A stretch of DNA of 64,000 nucleotides from Argentina anserina (GCF_933775445.1 NC_065875.1:5965001-6029000), one strand, 5' to 3'; numbered from the stretch's first letter, positions 46,922 through 58,847 are shown. Numbers and translations are program-made. Notes: generated by a model from the letters alone, not told the origin.

Positions 46922-49070
46922 GTTTTAAGAGATTGCTTGAGTAAATATATAGATGTATCCTTCTTCTTTCACTTTTTGTTCGTTAATTTATAGATTTAGC
47001 TCTATATGGGATATGAGCAAGGCAATTGAGGTTGTGGAGTTGATGAAAGATGCTAGAATCAATTACCCATTTGACAATTTTGTTTGTAGTTCTGTGATTT
47101 CTGGGTTTTGTAAGATTGGGAAGCCAGAACATGCTTTTGGGTTTTTTGAGAATGCAGTAAAGGCTGGAGCTTTGCAGCCTAATGTTGTGGTGTATACAGC
47201 ACTTGTTGGTGCTCTTTGTAGAGTAGGAAGAGTTAGTGAGGTTTGTGATTTAGTTTATAAAATGGAGAAGGATTGGAGTTTGATGTTGTTTTAAATAGTA
47301 GTTGGATTTGTGGTTATATTTCAGAAGGGATGCTAATGGAGGTGTTTCAGAAGAAGAGACTGATTGTAGATAAAGGCATTAGACCGGATGCAGTTAGCTA
47401 TAATATACTCATAGATGGGTTTTCGAAGCTTGGAGATGTAGAAAAGGCAAGTGGTCTTTTGGAGAAGATGAGGCAAGGTGGGTTAGAACCCAGTTTGATC
47501 ACTTATACTGCCATCATGTTGGGATTTTGCAAGAAAGGAAAATTGGAGGAAGCATGTGCTATTTTGAAGCTGGTTGAAGATTTGGAAATTGAAGTTGATG
47601 AATTTATGTATGCAACTTTAATTAACGGATTTTGCATGAAAGGTGATCTTGATGGTGTTTTCCGTCTGCTAGATGAAATGGAAAAGAAGGGGATACACCC
47701 AAGCATTGTTACATTTAATACGGTAATTAATGGATTATGCAAATTTGGGAGGACTGCTGAGGCTGAGAAGATCTCAAGGGGCGTATCTGGAGATACCATT
47801 ACATATAGTACGTTGCTACGTGGGTATATTGAGGAAGAAGATATATCTGGGATGTTAGAAACCCAGAGGAGATTGGAGGAAGCTGGAGTGTATATAGATG
47901 TTGTTATGTGTAATATACTTATTAAAGCACTATTCATGGTGGGGGCAATTGAGGATGCTTACACACTGTACAAGGGAATGCCAGAGAGGGTTTGACTGCA
48001 TATTCCATTACATACTGTACAATGATTGATGTATACTGTAAAATTGGTAGAATTGATGACGGATTAGAGATATTTGATGACTTTAGAGTGACACCACTTT
48101 CCTCAGTTGCGTGTTATAATTGTATTATAAATTGGCTGTGCAAGCAGGGAATGGCTGATATGGCCACAGAGGTGTTTATTGAACTTGATCAGAAGAGCTT
48201 GACTTTGGATGAAGGTATCTCCAAAATGCTTTCAAAGGCAACTTGTAAACAAACAAGTGCAACTAGAGTTCTAAACTTGGTTCACAGAGTGAGAAATTTG
48301 AGGCCAGGTATGTATGCTGTTATCAGCAATGGTGTGATCAGTTTCTTGTGCAAGAGAGGGTTTCATAAGTCTGCATTTGAAGTGTATGCAGTGATGAGGA
48401 GGAAGGGTCGGTGGCTACAAGAAACATTTACTATCTAATCTTGGAAGGGTTAATAAATGATGGAAAAGAGTGGCTAACTCTCCCTCTTTTAAGTATCTTT
48501 ATTAAAGAATACGGACTAGTTGAACCTAAAGTAAGCCAGATTCTTGCTTACCACATGTGCCTGAAGGATGCCAATGATGCTCTCTGGTTTTTAGAAAAGA
48601 TCACGGGCAGAACTACAGCCATTACTTTGCCTGTTTCTCTTTTTAAGACACTTATGATGAAGGGTAAACCTTTGGTTGCATATCAGCTTTTTATGGAGGC
48701 TGAAGATAGTGTTCCTATTCTGGATGCATTTGATTTATGCGCTCATGGTTGATGGCCTTTGCAAGGGAGGATATATTAGTGAGGCGCTAGATCTCTGTGG
48801 TGTCGCTAAAACTGAGGGAATCACTCTGAATATTATCACTTATAATTCTGTTATGAATGGATTGTGCCGTCAAGTTCATCTTGTTGATGCATTTCGGCTG
48901 TTTGATTCGTTAGAAAGAATTAATTTGGTACCCTCAGAAATCACATATGCTACATTGATTGATGCCCTTTGTAAGAGAGGGGTTTCTGCTTGATGCAAAG
49001 CAATTATTTGAAAGAATGATGCTTCCATTACCTTTAGCGAGGCACCAGATATCGTGCGTGCACCTGCAGG

Positions 49071-49732
49071 TATTTACTCTTTCATTGCTTTTAAAGATAT
49101 TTCTTAACCTATCAGATTGAACTATTAGACATAGCTTATGACTGTATTAATTGTAGGTGTTCACTGTTTATTTATCTATGTTGTTCACCATTAATTTGCA
49201 AGTTGGAAATGCTGGTATTGTTGATCCGCAAGTCTTAGTTGAGTACATCCAAATATCCAATTGATAACAGGAATGTGTGTATGTTTAACATCGATGTATG
49301 ATTTCAATCTTCTCACATCTCTCTCAACATGTCCTTAGTCTAGAAGTGACTTCTCCATACTGTAATATTAATTATCTTTTCAAATGTGTTGCATTGAACC
49401 ATAATGGGCTATAACTAACTGTCTAAATCTTAGGTTCTATTTACCTTTTTTTTTCTGTTCAAATAGCAACAATTTGTTTGCTTGTACTTTTGTCTCTAAC
49501 TCACCTGGTTGTTGATGTAATATTTAAAAGTTTATAGCGTTTCTTTGAATTTAGTAGAATTGGACATATGATGTAATTCATCTAGTCAAACTAGTGCTTG
49601 CCATGTCTTGAATTGTGTTTCCTTGAACTTTTTTTTTTTTGGCTATCACACAATCTCTCAGCTGCAATGCTTTATTTAGAAGTCCAGAAACAGAAAGTAC
49701 TGAAATATAGAACTGTATATGATTAAAATTAG
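49071..49732. other. Spacer after the PPR pseudogene
   Basis: AT-rich, with no PPR units or other coding pattern after about 49070. T runs at 49448-49456 and 49629-49640 are the only structure noticed. Confidence 0.45.
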
Positions 49733-49735
49733 TTA

Positions 49736-52700
49736 GGCTGCGTTTGGTAGGGCTTATCACCTCTGGTGATTATAAGCTAAGCTCCCCATCATGTTTGGTA
49801 ACTTGGCTTCTCCCTTCCAACTTCCAAAAGCTATGGGTTTTTATTCATATAAGCAGAAACTGCTCCCCACACCCTTTTAGAAGCAGAAGCCGAGCTTACA
49901 CGCGGTATACTGTAGCGAAACTTAAATGAAATTTTCAAAATTCCTTTGGGTACCCTCAGCAACGTGATAGAATTACATGATGTACCAATCTCGAAACTCT
50001 TTCTCTTCCTCCACTAGAGTCGTATGTGATGAAACTCTGAAGCCATAACCAAGCATCTCTCTCTGTATTTCTCTATCGTTCACCTCTGTGATCCGCCGCT
50101 CTGACGACGCATTTGCCGGAATCGAGGATCCGAAATCCCACCGGAATTAGATCCATACCAGGAACTGATAGTCCGGCCGACCCGATCAGATCTTGTTTGG
50201 TATAGACCTCCCTCTCACATTTCCAGATTTCTCTCTTCTCTCTTCTCCGATCACTCATCGAACTATTGTTGTTTCTATTACGCAATTGCGCAACCTTTGA
50301 CCGGAGCACTCGTCGATTTCCGGCGTCTGCATCCAAACAACCACCGGTGCGTTTTTGATTCTAAGCTTCTGATAGTTGATCATGTATTGATATGGTGTCT
50401 TTGATAGTGGGTTGTTCTTGTTTATTCATTTTCTTTGACTCAGGGTTTGAAAATTTGATTTTATTTCCTGTTGGATTATATGCTCATGTATGAATCTGAT
50501 GGAAACATTAGATATGAACCGATTATTATGTTTTGAATTGGACAAGTGAAGTGCTTGATTAAATATGGTATGGGAAAATCATACTCAGTAGACTAGTTGA
50601 CAATCAGGTTGGTTCTATGTGATTAGATATGGAATGATTGATTACCCAGTTATCATAAGTTTAAAGAACATGTAAGTGAGTATTTATATGCTTGCACTAA
50701 TGTTTCTTGCTTGAGTGAGTGTTGCTTGCCTTCTTGCTGGGAATTCACTTGAATGAGTATTTATTTGCTTGGACTAATGTTTTTGGCTTGAGTATTAGTT
50801 GTTGCGTGATGGAGTTTTGTTTGCATGTAAAAAAGTTTGACTTGAGTGAATAATAATGTTTGTAGCTTAATTGAATATTGCTTGTTGGTTATTTAAGCAT
50901 GATTGCTTGCTTTAATGATTTCCTATATGACATGTTTAGCCTGATTAAATAATAATGCTTGCAGCTTGATCGCATACTGTTATGGTTTCCTATATGACCT
51001 GTTTAGTATTTGAAATCGAGATTAGTTGGGGTAGTGATGTTTGGGCATGGTTACCAAAGTGAACTCTGGTAAAGAACTTCAATAGTTTTACTAGCTCTTT
51101 ATTTTTCAGGGTTGCAAATATTTTCTTTTAACTGCTTGAGGAGATTTCTGAACTACAACTGATAATGTGATTGTGAAAGTTAGTAGCTTGCTCTCAGTGG
51201 TGGATATGGTTGTATAGGTGAAAAGTTGGGTTATTGAAAGGTATTGGAACTTGAGTGCTTGGTACATTTATGTTTTGTTTCTGGTTAGGACAAAATAGCT
51301 TGACATGGTAGTATACATTGGGTTAGTTGAACTGTGGCACTTTTACTGCTGCAGTGTTAACCTTTTGGAATCACACATATGACTGCCGTGTAAAAAGAAA
51401 GTCTTTGCATATTGTGTAAGAGGGTGCTTGAATGCTTGTACTCTTATTTAGCATATCTTTGAAATGTGTGTGTCTGTAGCTAGCGAAATCAAAGCCTGAA
51501 ATTATACATTGCTTGCTTTGAGCAAGGCTAAAGTTGCATCATGTTTGAACTTCTTGCATTGAGTTGGCCTTTTGTAGTACCAAGAATAATCTTTTTTTTC
51601 TTTTGTATCAGTTTTTTCTTCTGTATCAGAGATCTTGAGAGCATCACAGTACTGATTTGGTGATTTGCTATCATGACGAATTCGGTGCTAGTAAAAGCAT
51701 CAAGCAGATCTGTGAAATTATTGAAGGGAAAAGGGCAGACGTGAGCTACTTTTTTTTACAGATTGAGTTTCTATCATACTAGTGCTTCTTTTGGCTCATA
51801 TCTAGTAGAATAACACAATAATGGAGCTGCATCGAGGAACTAATCATTTGTGATTTTTCTATTTATTTATAATTTTCTTACAGGGAGGATGATTGCAGAA
51901 TATCTGTTGATCTTAATCAATTATTTTGATTCATTGCATGATGAAGTTCTTAATGGAAATTGATTGTTTCTTTTGTCACATACTGCAATTTCTGTAACAA
52001 GAACATTTCAACTCTGAGCTGTTACCATAGAAATGGGGAGTGTCGATGCCAACAAGCTCAAATTTTGCATTGACAGAGGGGGAACATTCACTGATGTTTA
52101 TGCTCAGATCCTGGGTCAGCCTGATGGTTGTGTTTTGAAACTTAATATTTCACTGATCTTCTTTTTGTTAAAATGTTTGTGGTTTTTGTTTTAATATTTA
52201 GTGAGCATATGAATTGGCTTCTCAATTTGCATTTTGCAATCAAGGACAATGAATATTTTGTATTTTATGTGTTGGGAAAGAAATGACACTTGCAACCTCT
52301 GGTGTTACAAATGTATATAGCAGAAGTGGTTGTATTTTAGTTTGAGACCAATGATTATGTCCAGATTCATATTTACATTTATGTATTGAAAATATATACT
52401 AATCTTGAATCAATATCATTTATGTATTTGAAAGCTAAAAGAGAATATCATATATGTATTCTTATATTCTTCATTGTGGATAAGAATATAATCAATGCAA
52501 GTTTGTAAAATTTCTGAATATCTCTCTCTCATATGTATAACATGAGTCCCAAAACTCTTGTGGCAAGATCAAAGTACACAAACGGATTATTATGTAGTTA
52601 CATGATCAAAATCAACTTGTAATGTTAAGAATATATCAAATTAATAAATTTTAAAACCATCCAATATTAATAATATGAAACATTTTACAATAAATTCATT

Positions 52701-52908
52701 TATCTTACAAGTCCAAAATTGTCATTTGAAAAATTAAAGCATAAGCCCGTTTGAGTTTAACAAAGCTCTGGTATGACTTCTTCCACTAACAGTCACTTAT
52801 ATAAGTCAGTTTATCAAACAGTCAGCTACTTCACTCATCAGCCACTTATTTTCAAAAATCAGCATAAATCAACTTTTTTTTATAAGCTGAGCTGTACCAA
52901 ACACAGCC
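49736..52908. mobile_element. PIF/Harbinger-type element carrying a 5-oxoprolinase 5' fragment
   Basis: The left end GGCTGCGTTTGGTA and right end TACCAAACACAGCC are inverted repeats with one mismatch. TTA flanks both (49733-49735 and 52909-52911), the size and sequence usual for PIF/Harbinger and Tourist elements. I found no partner end for either terminus closer in, so a single 3.2-kb element fits best. Its interior holds a gene-like 5' region (CT-rich leader from about 50040, donor CCG-GTGCGT at 50347, further leader exon at about 51630-51738) leading to the 5-oxoprolinase start at 52033. No transposase is present. The alternative is two separate MITEs, each with one end lost. Confidence 0.55.
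52033..52194 (+). pseudogene. OXP1: 5-oxoprolinase, N-terminal 37 codons only
   Basis: After an acceptor CATAG at 52026-52030 the ATG at 52033 opens MGSVDANKLKFCIDRGGTFT, followed by DVYAQILGQPDGCVLKL. This is the start of plant 5-oxoprolinase (OXP1), the ATP-dependent enzyme that opens 5-oxoproline to glutamate in glutathione turnover; FCIDRGGTFTDVYA is the family's N-terminal nucleotide-binding signature. Family members are about 1260 aa. Similarity stops after codon 37 (52143), and 16 unrelated codons lead to TAA at 52192-52194. No further OXP1 sequence was seen, so it cannot be an enzyme. It may still be transcribed from its own promoter. Confidence 0.85.
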
Positions 52909-52911
52909 TTA

Positions 52912-54016
52912 GACTACCAGTTGGCTGACTAGCAACTTGTCATGATTTTCTTTGTCCAAAGCTCTGGAGTGTGGACAGTTATACCCTAGAGTACAAGTTA
53001 TGGCTTGCAATAGAATACTGTCAAACGCCTTTATAATCGAACTTCAAGCCAGACAACTGCAATTGGTACTATGATGGTTGAGGACCTGTTACACGCTTGA
53101 ACATCTGTAGCATTATAAAGATGGTATGGTAACCCTTCATATGCTTATTTTATTGTTGTTCAAGTATGTGAGCTTGTTGCTTAACAACATAGTTACTGCA
53201 AAAGTATGGTGTTGAACAATTATAATGCTTCTGTTGAAGGTCTGAAGCATTTGTTGGAAACACGCGAAATCAACGCTCAGGTAATTTAGCATCTTATTGT
53301 GCCTCTAGATTAGTGATCAAATCTATTCCCAGAACTTTGACGGGGAACTGCATACTTCTTTTCTTTTATTCCAATGCAAAAGGTATTATTATAATCAAGG
53401 TTATTAAATTATCGAGGTGAATATTGCCCAAATTGCTTATTTGGGACCGACAAACAGTATCAGATATTGAGGTTTCATCTGCTTTTTTGTATAATATAAT
53501 TTCACTTGCTTGTTGATACTTGTTTAAATTTTTCTCTCTATTTTTTTTTTCAAACTCTCATTTCTGTTACTAGTCACTTCATTGTCACTATCTTGGTTCA
53601 TATCTCCTCAGATTCCTGAATAAACTTGAGTAGTCCATATATGTAGAACACCTTTGCACATTGTCTATAAGGAAGCAATTATAAAATGTCTGGAATTCTT
53701 TTGGGGTCAGAGAAATTTCATAGAATTATTTGCTCCTGTTGTCTAACTGAGTAGTGCGATTGATTAAGCTACTCATGCTTTCTTCATCAAAATCATGACA
53801 TGGTTTTCTGTCGGTGGTTTAGTATTCGGCAGAAAGATATCAACTCGGAATGCAGATGTGCTTCACTCATCATCATGTAATACTTGATATATTTATCTTT
53901 GCCAGCCATCCTTTTGTTTTACTTGCGTTAAGTTTGATTTTATAGATTTTAACCTATTTGTACATGATGTATGTTATCTTGATAGTAGTTCTATTGAATT
54001 TATCTTGATTAGTCAA
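52912..54016. other. Unassigned sequence left of the second Copia element
   Basis: Mostly AT-rich. One stretch at 53239-53280 reads GLKHLLETREINAQ in frame and is followed by GTAATT, like an exon end, but I could not place it in a protein family. Together with 62605-64000 this was one continuous sequence before the Copia insertion at 54022. Confidence 0.35.
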
Positions 54017-54021
54017 CATGT

Positions 54022-54165
54022 TGTTAGCGTGAATGACGGAGGAATCAAAGGCGTGATTCAAGAGCAAATCAAGGAGTAATTTGTGGTTGTTAGACTAAAT
54101 ATAGAACAAATCTGTGTATGAATAAATAAGAGCAATATATACAATTCAACTTGTATTAATTCAAT
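54022..54165 (+). repeat. 5' LTR of Copia copy 2
   Basis: Roughly 144 bp, starting TGTTAGCG. The exact right border is uncertain by two or three bases; the primer-binding site begins at 54167. Compared with the 3' LTR it lacks 14 bases (around CGTGCATGATAGAG). Confidence 0.85.
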
Positions 54166-54239
54166 TTGGTATCAAAGCCAATTTTTTCTTTTTTCTTTCT
54201 TGCTCTGTTTTTTTCTGAGTTTCTTTTTTTCTTCACAGC

Positions 54240-54800
54240 CGGTCGCCGCTGCCCTCCACCTCCTCCCGTCCGGCTCTAGTCTACGCGTCTACGTCGCCGC
54301 TTCCCCCCGACCGTCTTCGTGTCGCCGTCACTCCTCCGATGATTTCCGCTGTCTTCCAACGTCGTCGTAAACCATTTCTGTCCACAGTCGACGTCGCCAC
54401 TACCCTCCTCTTTCCGGTTTTGCGCGTCGACATCGCCACTGCCCTCCGCCAGTCTTCCTGCGACCTCGACGTCACCACCTGCCCTACGATGTTGCCGTCA
54501 CTCCTCCGCATTGCCGCTACCCTCCGAAGTCGCCGTAGCACTCCTCTGACGTCACCGCTGCCCCTCTGGTGTTGCCACTGCCCTCCGACGTCGCCATCAC
54601 TCCTCTCCAACGCCATCATTCCCGACATACGGCCCTCTGACGCCGCTGCCCCTCTCCGACCCATTTTTTCGGCTCTTCCGGTTACTCTCCGCACCGCCCG
54701 ACCCAGCCCGGCCACGATTCGACCCGACCCGACCTGGCCCATATTCGACCCGGCCCGGCCCGACCCAGATTCAACCCGAGTTGGCCCGGCCCAAATTCTA
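54240..54800. repeat. C-rich, CpG-rich leader repeats of Copia copy 2
   Basis: The untranslated leader between PBS and gag is built from imperfect repeats around GTCGCCACTGCCCTCCGAC, followed at 54695-54790 by shorter CGACCCGGCCCGGCC-type units. It produces long meaningless frames on both strands. Copy 1 does not have this block in recognisable form. Confidence 0.65.
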
Positions 54801-54913
54801 CAGCCTTGGATATCAGTGGAGGTTCACCAACAGTGCAAGTGCACCTAAGACATATTCTTATCAGTTTTTTGTGTTTTTTCTGCATAATTCCTGATTTTTT
54901 AAATTGTTTTTCA

Positions 54914-55736
54914 ATGGGTTCTATACACGAAGGAGAGAGTTCTCAGATCACTGATGTTCCGAAATTTGAAGTATTTGTCAAGAGTTCTGACAGTGGTTCA
55001 TTTGGGGGCGCCAAACTCAATGGGACCAATTTCCGTAAATGGAAGAAAATTATGGCGGCTCATCTTCGAGGCATGCACAAGATAGGACATGTCACCGGAG
55101 TCACTAAGGTTCCTAGTCATGATGATGTTGTTGCCTACACTAAATGGGACGACGACGATGGTCTTGTCATGTCCATCTTGTGGAAAGCTATGAATGACGA
55201 GATAATTGATCTAGTGGAGGCATGTGCCACTGCGTAGGCAATATGGGAGACACTGGAAGGCTTATATACTAATGACTCTGATTTCATACAGGTTCATGAG
55301 TTAATGTGCATAGCTTTGGCAATACAACAGGATGGGCAACTGGTGGCGCACTATTTCACCAAACTGAAAAATATTTGGACTGAGATTGATGTGAAAAGTC
55401 CTTCCATGATAAAAAAAATTAGGAGGATATTATTTGGTGCCACAAGAAAAAGGAGCTTGAACGAGTTCACCATTTCTTGAAAGGTCTTGATGCAAAGCAT
55501 GACAGTGCGAAAGACGAATTGCTTAGAAAGACCGAACCCTTTAGCATAATCACTGATTTTACATATATCTGTAAGGATGAATCTCAACAAGAGAGTCTTC
55601 ATCAAGCACCGGCTGTCTTTTCCAGCCTTACTGTTCATGCTAAATCTCCAGCACCACCCCTTCCGCAAGCAACTTCAGCTCCACTTCATCAACAATATCC
55701 ACCACGAGGCTTCGGGAATCAGCCCCGCCCTCCTTA
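54914..55736 (+). pseudogene. Copia gag remnant, left of the nested solo LTR (copy 2)
   Basis: Gag begins at ATG 54914 (MGSIHEGES) and runs with FEVFVKSSDSGSFGGAKLNG and NFRKWKKIMAAHLRG to a stop at 55235-55237. Similarity to copy 1 goes on past the stop (IWETLEGLYTNDSDFIQVHE), with a frameshift near 55410-55440 where a poly-A run lies, then the frame from 55477. It is cut at 55736 by the solo LTR insertion inside the linker before the zinc knuckle. Confidence 0.85.
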
Positions 55737-57334
55737 TGTAACGACCCCAAAATTGCGAGCCTAAAAACTCAAAATTCTAAAGTCGTTAAACACAAATAAT
55801 CTCAAATAAATCGAAATCATTTAAGTGTAACAGCGGATCAATTCTGAGTTCTCAATACAACTCAGACAACCAATTATTACAACCCAATTTATAATCCATA
55901 CACAAATGGAAATGTAATAATTCTCACAAATCACTCACAAATCTCACAAATGAAACTACACAATCCTCACACACGAATCCATGCTAAAATCTCACCACAA
56001 GTAGGATCCGAACGACTCCGAGCCTCTGTAGTCGTCACTCAACCTCCACTAATCAGCACCTGCAGAATTATCCCCTACACCATCGAATTGGTGCACCGGG
56101 ATTGTAAACACAAACCCGGTAAGCTTATAGCTCGTATGAGTAAAATCACAATACAGTTCGCATATCAATATATACGAAAGATCACAAAACAACAAATATA
56201 AATGCCCCCATGAGCCAATGGTCAGCCCATCTGGTTGACCCAAGAAATATGAAATAAAAAGCTCATGAGGAAATTAAGTAACCCTTCTGGTTACCCAATG
56301 CATTTATAATACGGGTACCAAGAACGCTGGTACACATCTGTTACCCCTCTCGTAATACACCGTTGATATTGGATAGCCACCCGCTACCCAACATCCAAAA
56401 TACACCGAGTACCCATGAGCAGATAACCACCCGTTACCTCGCATGCAGTACTAAGGCAGACAGACTAGAGCTCTAACTGTATCGTAACTTTCGCCCGGCC
56501 AAAGGCTAGGTTCCGACTTGCCAAACGCGCACAATAATCTCACATCATATTGTGCCAAAAATCAGGTCCGAAGACAATTCACATTTTAACAATCTCAATG
56601 TTAAAAATCACGTACAATAATCACACATCATATTGTACCACACATCACGTCCGAAGACAAATCACAATTTTTTTTTAACATTCTCCGTGATAAAATCATG
56701 TACAATAATCACTCATCATATTGTACGTTTTAAAACTTTCACGATATCACCACAATAAAAATCATAACAGTATATTATATAGCAAACTATATATATTCGT
56801 ATTTATTACCATTTATACAATATATACATAGTCCATTATATCCTATACATGTCATATTTCATAAACACCTGAAGAATTACGTACAATATTCTCACATACT
56901 CATGCTCAATTTTCCGTCACCGAAATGACTATTTTTAATGCATTAATAACAGTACGTAATTTAATGAACTATATATATATTATGTACCTATTACCATTAT
57001 ACTATATATATGTAGTCCACTAAATTATATACATGTTATAATTCATTTGATAAACACACTTGCCAAAATGTCGAATCACCACGAGGGTAGATTCGTAAAT
57101 TCAGTGAGATTTTACTCACCTTATTGACTTGAGCGTAATTCCACAATTCGCGATGCTAATTCCTTTCCTCGATTTAACGATCACCTTAAAAGAATAAGAA
57201 AAGAATTTAGAATCGTTTCGTAAACCTTTAAATGCCAAAACAGTAATATACGGTTACTGTTCAGCAATTTTGGTTTATACGAAGTTACTGTTCACTGTTC
57301 ACTATTCACGGTTACTGTACAAATATACGATTTA

Positions 57335-57579
57335 TACGTATTTCTGTACGTATAAATAGCATATAAGTAATTCTGTACGTATAAAAATTAATACGTATTT
57401 CTGTACGTATAAATATTAATACGTATTTCTGTACGTATAAGTATTAATACGTATTTCTGTACGTATAAATATTAATACGTATTTCTGTACGTATAAGTAT
57501 TAATACGTATTTCTGTACGTATAAATATTAATACGTATTTCTGTACGTATAAATATTAATACGTATTTCTGTACGTATA
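57335..57579. repeat. 28-bp tandem array with TACGTA palindromes
   Basis: About nine copies of a unit containing TACGTATTTCTGTACGTA. Each unit holds two TACGTA palindromes that can pair across TTTCTG, so each can form a hairpin. First copies are slightly diverged and inner ones almost identical. There are no unique spacers of constant length, so it is an ordinary satellite-like array inside an LTR. Confidence 0.85.
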
Positions 57580-58430
57580 CGTACGATTTAAATGTAAATA
57601 CTACTCGGTAAATAAAATTTACTAAATTACCCTTTTACAAATTACTTTTTACATTTACTGAAAGTAATTTATAATTACATTTTACCGAAGGTAAAAATTA
57701 ATTACATTTACCGTAGTAAATAAAATTTACATTTACTTTTACCGTTACACAGTAAATTACCAAAATACCCCTTCAGTCCAAACTTATTACACCGCCTCAC
57801 CCGGCGGCGCGTGTGGCACACGCGCCACCTCCGGCCGGCCGCGCGTGGGGCCCACGCGCCGACGCCAACCAAGGCGCGTGTGATGCCACCGCCGAGCCTA
57901 AATTCTCCCCCTCCTCCCCCTCTTCCTTCCTACGGCCTCCAACTACCCCTAGGCTACCCCTAGCACCCTCACGCGCCGCCTAGAGGCGGCGGTATCTCCC
58001 ACCCTCCTTCACTGCCGATTCTTCCCCAATTCGAATCCAAATCCTCCCAATCACCCCCAAATCACCATACAAGCACACACACATCAAATCAACAATCATA
58101 CCTAGCTCAAATGGAGGTTTCGATTCGTCGGTGATGACGTTAGGGAGGCCGACGCAGTCGATGCGAGTGGGGGTGAGGCCGTGTGGAGGTGAATCGGGGT
58201 TCAACCCTTATCGTGGAGGCTCCGGAGGCAAGAGGAGGATGGTGTCGGCGAAGGAGCTCGGGGAAAGAGTGATGCTCTCGGCGGTGAGGTTGAGCGCCGC
58301 AAGCTCAGGGGTTGGAGAGGGGAGCGGCGCGGTGCTTCCCAGCTAGGTGGTGACGATCACGTCTCCCTGTGAAGGGAGATCGGTGGTGAGGCCGAGAGTG
58401 AGAGGGAGAGGGATCGAGGAGAAGGAGAGA

Positions 58431-58434
<4 letters not shown>

Positions 58435-58464
<30 letters not shown>
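58435..58464. repeat. (GA)15 microsatellite
   Basis: An uninterrupted GA run lies near the 3' end of the nested solo LTR. It sits in a purine-rich stretch that begins near 58395. Confidence 0.9.
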
Positions 58465-58467
<3 letters not shown>

Positions 58468-58847
58468 CGGCGGAAAAGAAAAGGGTTTCCTGTTATGGAA
58501 ACCCTAGTTACAAAAATTTCCTTTTTATACTAGTTTCCAAATCGGAAACTAACTTCCGACGTGAATAACTTTTACGTACGATGTCCGTTTCGAACGCGTC
58601 ACATATCCACGAACTCGTATCAACGAGCTCTACAACTTTCGTGAAGAAAGTTTTCGAAATCGAGCAACGGATTAAAAGTCGATATAAACGTTCGGAAACG
58701 TAACGTTTTTCGAATTAAACGTTACGATAACGTATCCGTTACTCGTTTCCTATCGTCGTAACCCATCACATCAATTCTAATTAAATTCCACAATTTTTAA
58801 AGAATTCAAATCCACTCAAATGTTGTTTGAAATTTAGGGTTATTACA

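Larger units (their letters stand above)
45389..49070 (+). pseudogene. PPR protein pseudogene (At5g57250-like), broken by a transposon and frameshifts
   Basis: Pieces at 45389-45456, 46930-47294, 47273-47995, 47992-48438, 48411-48752 and 48676-48993 follow one P-class pentatricopeptide protein in order, changing frame near 47285, 47990, 48425 and 48735 and stopping at 48991. Tandem 35-residue PPR units are plain (YNILIDGFSKLGDVEKASGL, TYTAIMLGFCKKGKLEEA, FNTVINGLCKFGRTAEAE). I recall the same order in Arabidopsis At5g57250, a mitochondrial PPR of about 970 aa. The N-terminal transit peptide and the last 200 or so residues are missing. A hAT-like element (45457-46921) separates the first piece, QGLCINKKDPDKALLVL, from the next, RDCL. 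No RNA-editing DYW or E domain is seen. It cannot give a full protein. Confidence 0.85.
55737..58847 (+). mobile_element. Gypsy-type solo LTR, 3.1 kb, nested in Copia copy 2
   Basis: The block starts TGTAACGACCCC and ends GGGTTATTACA, with CCTTA on both sides (55732-55736 and 58848-58852). Removing it joins the gag frame again exactly as in copy 1 (CCTTACTCTTATT). There is no gag-pol and only one LTR copy, so it is a solo LTR. It carries a 28-bp tandem array (57335-57579), a GC-rich patch (57780-57880) and a GA microsatellite (58435-58464). It is the same family as the interrupted LTR at 15811-23354. Frames inside it are not coding. Confidence 0.85.

Noticed and set aside
46953..48993. Working PPR gene read by joining frames through introns
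   Set aside because: Frame changes occur inside continuous PPR units with no GT/AG borders, and both termini are missing. Frameshifts explain it better than introns.
54281..54848. Long frames on both strands upstream of Copia gag
   Set aside because: Both are produced by the C-rich leader repeat; the low-complexity peptides have no domain.
57335..57579. CRISPR-like regular array
   Set aside because: No unique spacers; units abut, the genome is a plant nuclear one, and there are no cas genes.
57980..58346. Small proteins on either strand in the 3.1-kb LTR
   Set aside because: No family motif, and they lie inside a solo LTR delimited by TSDs.
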